From Planctomycetota bacterium (GTDB taxonomy: Bacteria; Planctomycetota; Phycisphaerae; Phycisphaerales; SM1A02), in assembly GCA_026386795.1 (NCBI GenBank), contig JAPLMU010000062.1, positions 1 through 64,000 on the forward strand: a DNA stretch of 64,000 bases, read 5' to 3'. Shown here piece after piece: positions 29,159-37,899 of the stretch; positions within the stretch are counted from its first letter, which is position 1; each line of letters opens with the position of its first letter. Below the pieces are notes generated by a model. That model worked only from the letters and a program-made list of their open reading frames with translations. It was not told the origin of the DNA and made no database searches. The translations under genes were made by a program, and so were the position numbers.

Positions 29159-31378
29159 TTACCCGCCGCGTAGAGCTTGCGCGCGTGCTGCTGCGCGCTC
29201 AAGGTAGTACCCAGCCAATCGCGCATGGACACCGAGCGCGCAGGGATCTTCCGGTGAAAGTTCAGCGCAATCGATCTGTCGATAGGTTCCATCGGTCTGC
29301 ATTTGCCACGAGGAACGGCGATCATCGAGGCACATCTGCAGGATGTCCCACAGCGTGCTGCGCGCATCACGACTGCGCACCGGGGTTGCAGCTTCAACTC
29401 GCGTTTGCAAGTTGCGATACATCCAATCGGCACTACCGATATAAAAATCGCCTTCAAGCGGATCTGACTTCCCGGCGCCGAACCAGAAGATGCGGCTGTG
29501 CTCGAGGAAACGACCGACCACGGAACGAATCCGAATGTTCGTACTGAGTCCTGGCATTGCAGGGCGCAGGCAGCAGAAGCCGCGCACCACGAGGTCGATC
29601 TGTACGCCCGCCTCGCTGGCGCGATACAACGCATCCATCACGCCACGATCCTCTAGTTGATTCATCTTGGCAATGATTCGTCCGGAACCGCCCGAAGCTG
29701 CGATCTGCGATTCGCGATCGATCAATTCCAGAAAGCGCTTCTTCATCGCCACTGGCGCCACCAACAATTGCCGATACTCGCGCTGCCGCGAACGGCCAGT
29801 CATGTAGTTGAACAAATTGACAAGGTCGTCAGTGATTTCTGGATCAGCGGTCAGAAGACCAACATCTTCATACATCCGTGCCGTGCGGCTGTTGTAATTT
29901 CCAGTACCGATGTGTGCATACGAACGAAGGGAGCCCTGCTCCTCGCGAACTACAAGCGCGGTCTTTGTGTGCGTCTTGTACCCAACAACGCCGTAGGCGA
30001 CGTGCACGCCTGCATCTTCAAGCTTTCGCGCCCAGAGAATGTTGCGCGCCTCATCGAAACGCGCGCGCAACTCAACGAGCACTGCCACTTGCTTTCCACT
30101 CTCAGCGGCACGGATAAGACTGGCAATGAAAGGACTGTCACCGGAGGTGCGGTACAAGCTCTGCTTGATGCAGACAACCTTGGGATCCGCGGCCGCGTCC
30201 TCAATGAATTTCTCCACCGAGCGCTCGAACGATTCATACGGATGGTGCAGCAGGATGTCGCCAGCACGGATGGCTGCAAAGATGTCCGCGTGATCATCAT
30301 CAAGACCAGCGGGCGGCAGAACTGACATGCGCGGCCAATGCAGTTCGGCAACATCGATGTCGGCAATCTCGTTCAGTGCTCCATAGTCCACGAGACCTTC
30401 GGTCTCATAGACATCATCCGCGTCCACCTGTAATTCCTCCATAAGGAACTTAAGAATGCGGGGATTTGCGCCGGACGCAATTTCCAGGCGAACCACGCGA
30501 GCAAAGCGGCGCTCCTTGAGAAGGTGCTGTGTTGCCTCGAGGAGATCCTCGGTGTCTTCACTGTCGCGCTCGACTTCGGCATTTCGAGTGACGCGGAATG
30601 CCAGAACTTTCAGGATCTCCATTCCGGGGAAGAGATCGTCAAGGTTGTGCTCAACGATGTCTTGGACCGTAATGAAATCATTCGTGTCCTGGAAACGGTA
30701 AAGACGCGATGGAATCTCAGGAACTTTGACACGCGCAAACAGTTGTTCACTTTCACCAGGACGTCGCAACATGACTCCAAGTGAAACGCTCATGTTGCTA
30801 ATGAACGGGAATCGATGACCAGGGTCAACGGCGAGTGGCGTAAGTATCGGGAAGACGCTGCGTCGGAACCATGCTTCCGCTTCCACTCGCTGCGATTCGG
30901 TCAAGTGCTCCCAACGCAAGATCTGAATGCCGTGCGGCACGAGCGCTGGCATGACGCGATCGCGCAGGATGCTTGCCTGACGATGAGCGAGTGTGGCGAC
31001 GCGTGCCCGAATTCCATCAAGTTGCTGCACTGGCGTGAGCGCCTCAGGTACCGGCCCGGAGACGCCAGCTTCGATCTGTCGCTTCAGCACACCGACGCGC
31101 TTCATGAAGAATTCATCGAGATTCGCTGAGTAGATCGAAAGAAAGCGCAGGCGTTCAAGGAGTGGCGTGCGCGTATCGGCAGCGATATCGATGACACGCG
31201 CGTTGAACTCGAGCCATTCGATATCGCGATTGAGAAACCGCGCAGGGTCATTGGCGTCCACCGTCATGACTGGAGGCACCGCCTGGACTGAAGAGCCGAG
31301 AGCGGTCGCAGCGGATGACGTGGCCCGTGTGGCGGGCTGCGTAGTTGCGGGAGATGCGCTTGGCGTGGCGTCGGTCAT
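29159..31378 (-). CDS. ppk1: Polyphosphate kinase 1
   Basis: FLNRDIEWLEFNARVIDIAADTRTPLLERLRFLSIYSANLDEFFMKRVG; VVCIKQSLYRTSGDSPFIASLIRAAESGKQVAVLVELRARFDEARNI; AYGVVGYKTHTKTALVVR; HIGTGNYNSRTARMYEDVGLLT. Confidence 0.95.
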   Translation of the reverse strand: MTDATPSASPATTQPATRATSSAATALGSSVQAVPPVMTVDANDPARFLNRDIEWLEFNARVIDIAADTRTPLLERLRFLSIYSANLDEFFMKRVGVLKRQIEAGVSGPVPEALTPVQQLDGIRARVATLAHRQASILRDRVMPALVPHGIQILRWEHLTESQRVEAEAWFRRSVFPILTPLAVDPGHRFPFISNMSVSLGVMLRRPGESEQLFARVKVPEIPSRLYRFQDTNDFITVQDIVEHNLDDLFPGMEILKVLAFRVTRNAEVERDSEDTEDLLEATQHLLKERRFARVVRLEIASGANPRILKFLMEELQVDADDVYETEGLVDYGALNEIADIDVAELHWPRMSVLPPAGLDDDHADIFAAIRAGDILLHHPYESFERSVEKFIEDAAADPKVVCIKQSLYRTSGDSPFIASLIRAAESGKQVAVLVELRARFDEARNILWARKLEDAGVHVAYGVVGYKTHTKTALVVREEQGSLRSYAHIGTGNYNSRTARMYEDVGLLTADPEITDDLVNLFNYMTGRSRQREYRQLLVAPVAMKKRFLELIDRESQIAASGGSGRIIAKMNQLEDRGVMDALYRASEAGVQIDLVVRGFCCLRPAMPGLSTNIRIRSVVGRFLEHSRIFWFGAGKSDPLEGDFYIGSADWMYRNLQTRVEAATPVRSRDARSTLWDILQMCLDDRRSSWQMQTDGTYRQIDCAELSPEDPCALGVHARLAGYYLERAAARAQALRGG

Positions 31379-31791
31379 CGCTCTGCGCCCTCAAATGGAT
31401 TGATGTAGGTGGCTGTACAGCCGGGCGCTTCGCCAATACTGACTGACTGCACACGCACGCCGTCCGGAAGCGATGGAACGATCTGCACCGCGATGTACTG
31501 CGCCACGAGCTCGGCCGATGGGTTGATGCGATCGAACGGCGCAGTCGTATTCAGATTCTGATTGTGGAAACGACCGATGATGCCGTCAAGGGTGCGCTCA
31601 ACGGCATGGAAATCGACGAGTAATCCGTCGGCGTCAAGACTGGGGCCGGCGATAATGACGGACACGGACCAATTGTGGCCGTGCATAGCCTCCCGCACTC
31701 CGCGGATCTCCAGCGCGTGGGCGGCGCTGAAACTGCGCTCGATCTGGTTCAGATACATGAGTTGCCGAGTATAGGCGGACTTTCCTGCCAT
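31375..31791 (-). CDS. 6-pyruvoyl tetrahydropterin synthase / QueD family protein (no Cys at the usual catalytic position)
   Basis: FSAAHALEIRGVREAMHGHNWSVSVIIAGP...GLLVDFHAVERTLDGIIGRFHNQNLN; 4-nt overlap with ppk1. Confidence 0.88.
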   Translation of the reverse strand: MAGKSAYTRQLMYLNQIERSFSAAHALEIRGVREAMHGHNWSVSVIIAGPSLDADGLLVDFHAVERTLDGIIGRFHNQNLNTTAPFDRINPSAELVAQYIAVQIVPSLPDGVRVQSVSIGEAPGCTATYINPFEGAER

Positions 31792-31813
31792 TCCGATAGC
31801 CTAAGCACCCTCT

Positions 31814-33238
31814 ATGCAGATCACACAAACACCAGAAGCCCCGCTCATGCTCAGCGTCTCCGGCGCTCGCGGAATTGTTGGCCGCACCATGACTCCCGAA
31901 ATCGCCGCCGCATACGGCGCAGCATTCGGGTCATTTCTGAAGATAACCACAGGCAAGGCACGGCCGCTCGTCGTTGTGGGCCTCGACGGACGAATCAGCG
32001 GCCCGCCGCTTGCTGCTGCTGCGATCGGCGGGCTGATGGCCACCGGTTGCGATGTGATTGATATTGGTGTTGCGATGACACCAACCGTTGGCGTCATGAT
32101 CAGCGAACGCAAAGCGGATGGTGGATTGGCGATCACCGCCAGTCACAACCCGATTGCGTGGAACGGGATCAAGTGCTTGGACGGTGATGGACTTGCGCCG
32201 CCACCAGCGATCGCCAAAGAAATTGTTGATCGGTTCAAGGAGCGGCGCATCGATTGGTGCACCCCGCTTGAAACTGGCAAGCTTTCGCACGATGGCGGAG
32301 CAGCGCGCGTGCACATTGATCGCGTCCTGAAGAATGTGGATGTAGCGGCGATCCGCGCCAAGAAATTCACTGTTGTGCTTGATAGCGTGAATGGCAGCGG
32401 CTGCGTGCCGGGCCGCATGATGCTTGAAGAACTCGGCTGCACCGTGGTGCACATTTACGGCGAGCAGACTGGGGTGTTCGGGCATGTTCCGGAACCGCTC
32501 GCGGAGAATCTGCTCGACTTGGCAAAGGCAGTACGAGAAGCCAAGGGCAATCATCCCGCCGGCGCCGCGTGTGGATTCGCACAGGATCCCGACGCTGATC
32601 GACTAGCGATCGTGGATGAGCGCGGATCATTCATCGGTGAGGAATACACGCTGGTTCTTGCGGCTTTGCGCATGCTGCAACGGACTGGTGGCGGCGCATT
32701 GGCAACAAATCTTTCAACGAGCCGGATGATTGATGACGTAGCGGCAAAGTTTCCTGGGTCGCATGTCGTACGCACGGCGGTTGGGGAAGCGAACGTGGTG
32801 GCTGGGCTCCGCCCCGTGAACGGAATTCTTGGTGGCGAAGGCAACGGCGGCGTCATCCTGCCATCCGTGTGCTGGGTACGTGATTCGCTCAGTGCGATGG
32901 CGCTCGTGCTGGAGTTACTAGCACATGAGGGCAAGCCGCTCTCGGCACTTGTTGCAGACATGCCACGATGGTCGATGGTGAAAAAGAAATTCGAGTTGTC
33001 CGCAATCGGCGGCATGGCAGCCGTCGCACCAGCGCTCACCAAGGCACGCACCGCACTTGCGGGCGCACGCGTCAGCGACATCGACGGCGTGCGGCTCGAT
33101 GTCGACGCGGGTTGGGTGCATTTGCGCGCAAGCAACACTGAGCCCATCATTCGTCTCATTGCCGAAGGACGAACCCCCGCAGAGGCCGATGCCCTGATTG
33201 CAACCTGCGCAGCGGCGGTTGGCCTCTCCGTGAAGTAA
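31814..33238 (+). CDS. glmM: Phosphoglucosamine mutase / phosphohexomutase family
   Basis: GGLAITASHNPIAWNGIKCLDGDG phosphoserine loop; FAQDPDADRLAIVDERG; EGNGGVI; RASNTEPIIRLIAEG. Confidence 0.88.
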   Translation: MQITQTPEAPLMLSVSGARGIVGRTMTPEIAAAYGAAFGSFLKITTGKARPLVVVGLDGRISGPPLAAAAIGGLMATGCDVIDIGVAMTPTVGVMISERKADGGLAITASHNPIAWNGIKCLDGDGLAPPPAIAKEIVDRFKERRIDWCTPLETGKLSHDGGAARVHIDRVLKNVDVAAIRAKKFTVVLDSVNGSGCVPGRMMLEELGCTVVHIYGEQTGVFGHVPEPLAENLLDLAKAVREAKGNHPAGAACGFAQDPDADRLAIVDERGSFIGEEYTLVLAALRMLQRTGGGALATNLSTSRMIDDVAAKFPGSHVVRTAVGEANVVAGLRPVNGILGGEGNGGVILPSVCWVRDSLSAMALVLELLAHEGKPLSALVADMPRWSMVKKKFELSAIGGMAAVAPALTKARTALAGARVSDIDGVRLDVDAGWVHLRASNTEPIIRLIAEGRTPAEADALIATCAAAVGLSVK

Positions 33239-33330
33239 GGGGTTTGTGGCGCAACTGAGCTGAGCCGTCCACCGGCCCCTCCGTTGCGCGCAAACGCAAC
33301 ACACATGCATGCGCGACTGCACCCCACTTA

Positions 33331-33372
33331 CCTGGCCGCACTCGCCGGAGAGGACTGGGCCGCGCTCAAGCC
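33331..33372 (+). repeat. Truncated copy (A) of the ~98-bp hairpin repeat
   Basis: CCTGGCCGCACTCGCCGGAGAGGACtgGGCCGCGCTCA; overlaps the 3' end of the NUDIX gene. Confidence 0.85.
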
Positions 33373-33899
33373 GGGCGGGTCTCACGCACACGATGTGACA
33401 TCGGCTGCGTACTGCAATCGATGTCGACGCTGAAGTACCCGCCCCGATGAGCGCGCACCAACGGCCACATGATTTCGCGATCGGTGATCGGGATCGGCAA
33501 CTTCTCAACATCGGCTCCAGCGATCCACTCGAGGCGACCTTCGTCGAATTCCGTCATGGGAATTTCTTCCGCACGAACATGGCGCGTGCACTCGAAGAGG
33601 AAGATCAACCAATGCATCTCGCCTTGATAAGCGCGTTCACTCACCATCCCGAACATGCGCATCTCTTCGTCCGCGAGTGCCAACCCGGTCTCTTCATGCA
33701 GCTCACGAATTGCACATTCGTGCGGGCTCTCGCCGCGACTGATTTCTAACTTGCCGCCAACTGGTGAGTACATATCAATGTTTGGCGGCTTCTTGCGGTG
33801 CAGCATCAGGATGCGACCTTCCGCGTCCCACAGGTAGCAAAGCACTGCAACCTTGTAGGGAAGGTTGGCTGTGTCGTACTGCGCTGCGTGCAAATTCAA
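33366..33899 (-). CDS. NUDIX hydrolase
   Basis: Nudix box GGKLEISRGESPHECAIRELHEETGL. Confidence 0.9.
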   Translation of the reverse strand: MNLHAAQYDTANLPYKVAVLCYLWDAEGRILMLHRKKPPNIDMYSPVGGKLEISRGESPHECAIRELHEETGLALADEEMRMFGMVSERAYQGEMHWLIFLFECTRHVRAEEIPMTEFDEGRLEWIAGADVEKLPIPITDREIMWPLVRAHRGGYFSVDIDCSTQPMSHRVRETRPA

Positions 33900-34822
33900 C
33901 GGCCTACCCCAGCATGCGTGCCGGCAGTCGCGCCGGTACCAGCATTGGTGATGAGCTCACGAATGCGCGCCACGGCCTGTGCAGATGCGGGCGCGAGCGG
34001 CAAACGGACTGCGCCAGAATCGAGACCAAGCGCGGCAAGCGCGCACTTCACAGGCACTGGATTGACGTCGATTGACAGCAATCCCTTGGAAAGCGGCAAC
34101 ATAGACATGTGAACATCAAGTGCAGCGCTGAAGTTGTTCGCGGCGAGCAATCGGCAAAGTTCTGCAACACGCGCGGGCACCAAATTACTCACCACGCTGA
34201 CTACGCCCTTTGCACCAACCGCCGCAAAGCTCGGAGTAAGACTGTCGTCGCCAGAGAGAACGGTGATGTTGCAACGTTGACGAATCTCGCTCGCGGAATC
34301 CATCGACCCGGTTGCTTCCTTGATTGCCTGAATGTTTGGATGCTGAGCAAGACGCTCGACTGTTTCCGGCGCGATTGCAACTGCTGCACGACCCGGGATG
34401 TTGTAGAGCATCACTGGTAAATCGCAGGAGTCAGCCACCGTCATGAAGTGTCGGTAGATGCCCTCTTGCGATGGCTTGTTGTAGTACGGAGTGACCTGCA
34501 ATCCAGCATCCGCACCAAGTTGCCGCGCCAGTTTCTGCAAATGAACGGCATGAGCAGTGCAATTGGAACCGGCACCAGCGATGACCTGCAAACCAGCGGC
34601 GCGACCAACGCGTACTGCAGTCTCCACGACTCGCGCGTGTTCCTCTTCGGTGAGCGTTGGGCTCTCGCCGGTGGTACCGCACGGGACAATTCCTGTTACG
34701 CCTCCCGCTGCTTGGCGTCGAACGCCTTCTTCAAGTCGAGCAAGATCAACTGTGGATCCATCCGCTGAAAAAGGCGTGACGATTGCGGTGTAACAGCCGT
34801 AGAAGGAGATGCGTGCGGTCAT
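33896..34822 (-). CDS. dapA: 4-hydroxy-tetrahydrodipicolinate synthase
   Basis: GCYTAIVTPFSADGSTVDLARLEEGVRRQAAGGVTGIVPCGTTGESPTLTEEEH; YYNKPSQEGIYRHF; MLYNIPGRAAVAI; AIKEATGSM. Confidence 0.95.
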   Translation of the reverse strand: MTARISFYGCYTAIVTPFSADGSTVDLARLEEGVRRQAAGGVTGIVPCGTTGESPTLTEEEHARVVETAVRVGRAAGLQVIAGAGSNCTAHAVHLQKLARQLGADAGLQVTPYYNKPSQEGIYRHFMTVADSCDLPVMLYNIPGRAAVAIAPETVERLAQHPNIQAIKEATGSMDSASEIRQRCNITVLSGDDSLTPSFAAVGAKGVVSVVSNLVPARVAELCRLLAANNFSAALDVHMSMLPLSKGLLSIDVNPVPVKCALAALGLDSGAVRLPLAPASAQAVARIRELITNAGTGATAGTHAGVGR

Positions 34823-34827
34823 GCAAA

Positions 34828-35583
34828 TCAGTGTACGGCGGGCGCAACGCTGTCGATGCAGGAACGCATGCGCGCGACGGCTGCTCGGAGCCCGAGGAAC
34901 ACGGCGCTACTGACGATGGCATGGCCAATGTGCAGTTCGCCCAACCCCGGCAGCGCGGCGACTGGTCCCACGTTCAGATAGTTGAGCGCATGACCAGCGT
35001 TGAACTGCATCCCAAGGGACTGAATTGTTTCGCCGGCCAGGCGAACCTTGCCAAGTTCAATCATGGCGGCGGCGGATCGGCAGTCATCGCCGTGATCATG
35101 GACGGCGTGCGCCCATGGCCCGGTATGCACCTCGCACACTGCGGCGCCGCAGCGGTGGGCCGCCTCAATTTGCGCGGGCACTGCATCGATGAAAATACTC
35201 GCGCGCACGCCGCCAGCGTTCAACTTCGCGATCACCTCGCGAACGCGCTGCTCCTGAGCAAGAACATCAAGCCCGCCTTCGGTGGTGACTTCGTGACGAC
35301 CTTCCGGAACAAGCATCGCCATAACAGGTCGAATGCGAAGTGCCATTGCCACCATTTCATTCGTAGCCGCCATCTCAAAGTTGAGCAGCCCGGGAAATGC
35401 ATCCGCGAGTGCGACAACATCTGCGTCTTGAATGTGCCGCCGATCCTCGCGCAGATGCACCGTGATGCCATGCGCGCCGCCAGCCATCGCCTCGTGAGCA
35501 GCGGCGATCGGGCTTGGCTCATAGGTACGCCGCGCTTGGCGAACGGTCGCAACATGGTCGATGTTCACGCAAAGTCGTGCCAT
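34828..35583 (-). CDS. pdxJ: Pyridoxine 5'-phosphate synthase
   Basis: MARLCVNIDHVATVRQARRTYEPSPIAAAHEAMAGGAHGITVHLREDRRHIQDADV; FNAGHALNYLNVGP. Confidence 0.95.
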   Translation of the reverse strand: MARLCVNIDHVATVRQARRTYEPSPIAAAHEAMAGGAHGITVHLREDRRHIQDADVVALADAFPGLLNFEMAATNEMVAMALRIRPVMAMLVPEGRHEVTTEGGLDVLAQEQRVREVIAKLNAGGVRASIFIDAVPAQIEAAHRCGAAVCEVHTGPWAHAVHDHGDDCRSAAAMIELGKVRLAGETIQSLGMQFNAGHALNYLNVGPVAALPGLGELHIGHAIVSSAVFLGLRAAVARMRSCIDSVAPAVH

Positions 35584-35646
35584 TGAGAATGGAAGTATAG
35601 GAGCGCTTGCGCTATGCGATGCGCGGGGCGATGTACGATCTCCGCC

Positions 35647-36327
35647 ATGCACACCTTTCAAGAGCGGCTCAGCGCGCTCGAGCACGATATGGTCTTACAA
35701 GGAGCGCGGGTCCTCAATCTCTGCACTCTTGCTGTGGAGAGTTACTTCGATCTTGACCTTGTTAAGGCGACAGGCATCGAAACCCTCGATACCGAAATTG
35801 ATCGCATTGACGTTGAGATTGAAAAACTCTCCGTCCCACTCCTTGGCATGGGGCAGACCGACGAGCATTCGATTCGATCCGTGCTGACGATCGTCAAGTG
35901 CAACAATGAATACGAGCGAATCGCGGATTGCGGCGTGAACATTGCAGAACGGGTTCTTGAAGAACGCACCCGACACATGCGCGTTCCAGACACATTCCGC
36001 GTGATGTCCAACAGCGTGATCGGCATGTTGCGCGACACCAACCGTGCGCTCCTTCGCCATGACGCAAACCTCGCACGGCAAGTGCTCCTCTTTGACGACA
36101 CGGTCGATCGCTTTAAGAAAGAGATCGTGATGAATGCGCAGGAGCAGGTGGCCGCTGGACATCTGACGGTCGGTTTCGCGTTTGGGCTCATGAGCGTAAC
36201 GAAGAGCGTTGAGCGCATTGCCGACCACTGCACCAACGTCTGCGAGCAAGTGATCTACCTTGAGAGCGGCCTCATCGTCCGCCATCGACCAGAGGGCTGG
36301 AGCGCCCCAGTCGAACCAAAGGCGTGA
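35647..36327 (+). CDS. phoU: PhoU-like phosphate signalling regulator
   Basis: MHTFQERLSALEHDMVLQGARVLNL...IVKCNNEYERIADCGVNIAERV...SVTKSVERIADHCTNVCEQVIYL. Confidence 0.88.
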   Translation: MHTFQERLSALEHDMVLQGARVLNLCTLAVESYFDLDLVKATGIETLDTEIDRIDVEIEKLSVPLLGMGQTDEHSIRSVLTIVKCNNEYERIADCGVNIAERVLEERTRHMRVPDTFRVMSNSVIGMLRDTNRALLRHDANLARQVLLFDDTVDRFKKEIVMNAQEQVAAGHLTVGFAFGLMSVTKSVERIADHCTNVCEQVIYLESGLIVRHRPEGWSAPVEPKA

Positions 36328-36357
36328 CACCGATACCCGAGCTAGGAAGAACGACCG

Positions 36358-37770
36358 ATGCGTACAACACCATCAGCGGCGGAAACAAAGCAGCGCCTCG
36401 AACGAACCGGCCAGCAGCACCTGCTGACGTTCTGGGATTCACTTGACGAAGCGCGGCGCGAGGCGCTCCTTGAATCAATAGTGCACCTGCCGCTTGAGCA
36501 TCTCAGTTCCATGCTCTCGCAAGCCGCTTCACTGGCACGGCCAGCCGCAGCTGACATTCGTCCGGTGCGGCCCTACCTCCGAAACATGGCTGAGGCAAGC
36601 AAGTTTCGTGCCATCGGCGACGACCTGGTCAAGCGCGGCAAGGTAGCTGCATTCATCGTTGCTGGTGGCCAGGGAACGCGACTTGGATGGCGCGGACCCA
36701 AGGGCACATATCCAGCGACGCCGGTGGCCGGCAAGCCGCTCTTTCGAGTGTTCGCGGAGCAAATCATGGCGGCTGAGCGCGCGTACGGAGTGCGTATTCC
36801 GTGGTTCGTGATGACCAGCGAAGCGAACCACCACGAGACCGAGCGATTCTTTGATGACAACCGCTGGTTCGGGCGCCCGCGCGGCGACACCATGCTCTTT
36901 GCGCAGGGCATGGTGCCGAGCGTCTCACTTGATGGCCAAGTTCTTCTCGAGCATGCGTGGCAACCCGCGCTCAATCCAGATGGACACGGCGGCTCACTGA
37001 AAGCGTTGCGTCAAGCAGGCGCGATCGACCACATGCAAGCCTCGGGAATTGAACATCTCTGTTACTTCCAAGTGGACAACCCGAACGTGCACGTCATTGA
37101 TCCGCTGTTCCTTGGACTGCACGTTGCAGCGCCGGATTCCAGCGCAGAGATGAGTTCCAAGAGCGTACTGAAGCGTGACGTCACTGAGAAAGTCGGCGTA
37201 TTCGTCAAGGCACCACGGCTCACTGTTCTCGAGTACAGCGATGCTCCAAAGGAAATTGCCGAGGCGCGCGATGCCTCAGGCGAGATCGTGTACGGCGAGG
37301 GTTCAATAGCGATCCATGTGATCGGCGTCGAGTTCATCCGAAAGTTGACGGACCATCCGCTCGGCTCGGTGCTGCCGTGGCACCGCGCCATCAAGAAGGT
37401 CCCGTTCGTTGACCCAATCACTGGTCAGCGCACCGATCCGACCGAGCCAAACGCCATCAAACTTGAGAGTTTCGTATTTGACGCACTGCACGAAGCCGAA
37501 AGTCCAATCGTGCTACGCACGGACCGCGTTGAAGAATTCGCTCCGATCAAAAACGCCACTGGCGAAGACAGCCCCGCGACGAGTAAAGCGATCCAAGTTG
37601 AACGCGCCGCCCGCTGGCTTAAAGAAGCCGGTATCGCGGTGCCATGCCACGCAAATGGGCAACCAGACTGCATTGTTGAAATCTCGCCACTCACCGCACG
37701 CGGACCCGAAGATTTACGCCGAATGATGCACGGCAAGTCCATCACCGCCGGCAGCGAAGTACTGCTCTAA
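36358..37770 (+). CDS. UDPGP-family nucleotidyltransferase (UDP-GlcNAc/UDP-sugar pyrophosphorylase, UAP1-like)
   Basis: AAFIVAGGQGTRLGWRGPKGTYPATPVAGKPLFRVFAEQI; YFQVDNPNVHVIDPLFLGLH. Confidence 0.88.
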   Translation: MRTTPSAAETKQRLERTGQQHLLTFWDSLDEARREALLESIVHLPLEHLSSMLSQAASLARPAAADIRPVRPYLRNMAEASKFRAIGDDLVKRGKVAAFIVAGGQGTRLGWRGPKGTYPATPVAGKPLFRVFAEQIMAAERAYGVRIPWFVMTSEANHHETERFFDDNRWFGRPRGDTMLFAQGMVPSVSLDGQVLLEHAWQPALNPDGHGGSLKALRQAGAIDHMQASGIEHLCYFQVDNPNVHVIDPLFLGLHVAAPDSSAEMSSKSVLKRDVTEKVGVFVKAPRLTVLEYSDAPKEIAEARDASGEIVYGEGSIAIHVIGVEFIRKLTDHPLGSVLPWHRAIKKVPFVDPITGQRTDPTEPNAIKLESFVFDALHEAESPIVLRTDRVEEFAPIKNATGEDSPATSKAIQVERAARWLKEAGIAVPCHANGQPDCIVEISPLTARGPEDLRRMMHGKSITAGSEVLL

Positions 37771-37800
37771 AGTCACACGACTCGGTTTGCAATACGCCAC

Positions 37801-37876
37801 CCTGGCCGCACTCGCCGGAGAGGACAAAGCCGCGCTCAGCGGCTGTCCTCGTAAGGCGATTGCAGGCCAGTACGAA
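37801..37876 (+). repeat. Copy B of the ~98-bp hairpin repeat (3' end diverged)
   Basis: CCTGGCCGCACTCGCCGGAGAGGACAAAGCCGCGCTCAGCGGCTGTCCTCGTAAGGCGATTGCAGGCCAGTACGAA. Confidence 0.92.
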
Positions 37877-37899
37877 GGCATGCTGCAACTCCGCCGGAC

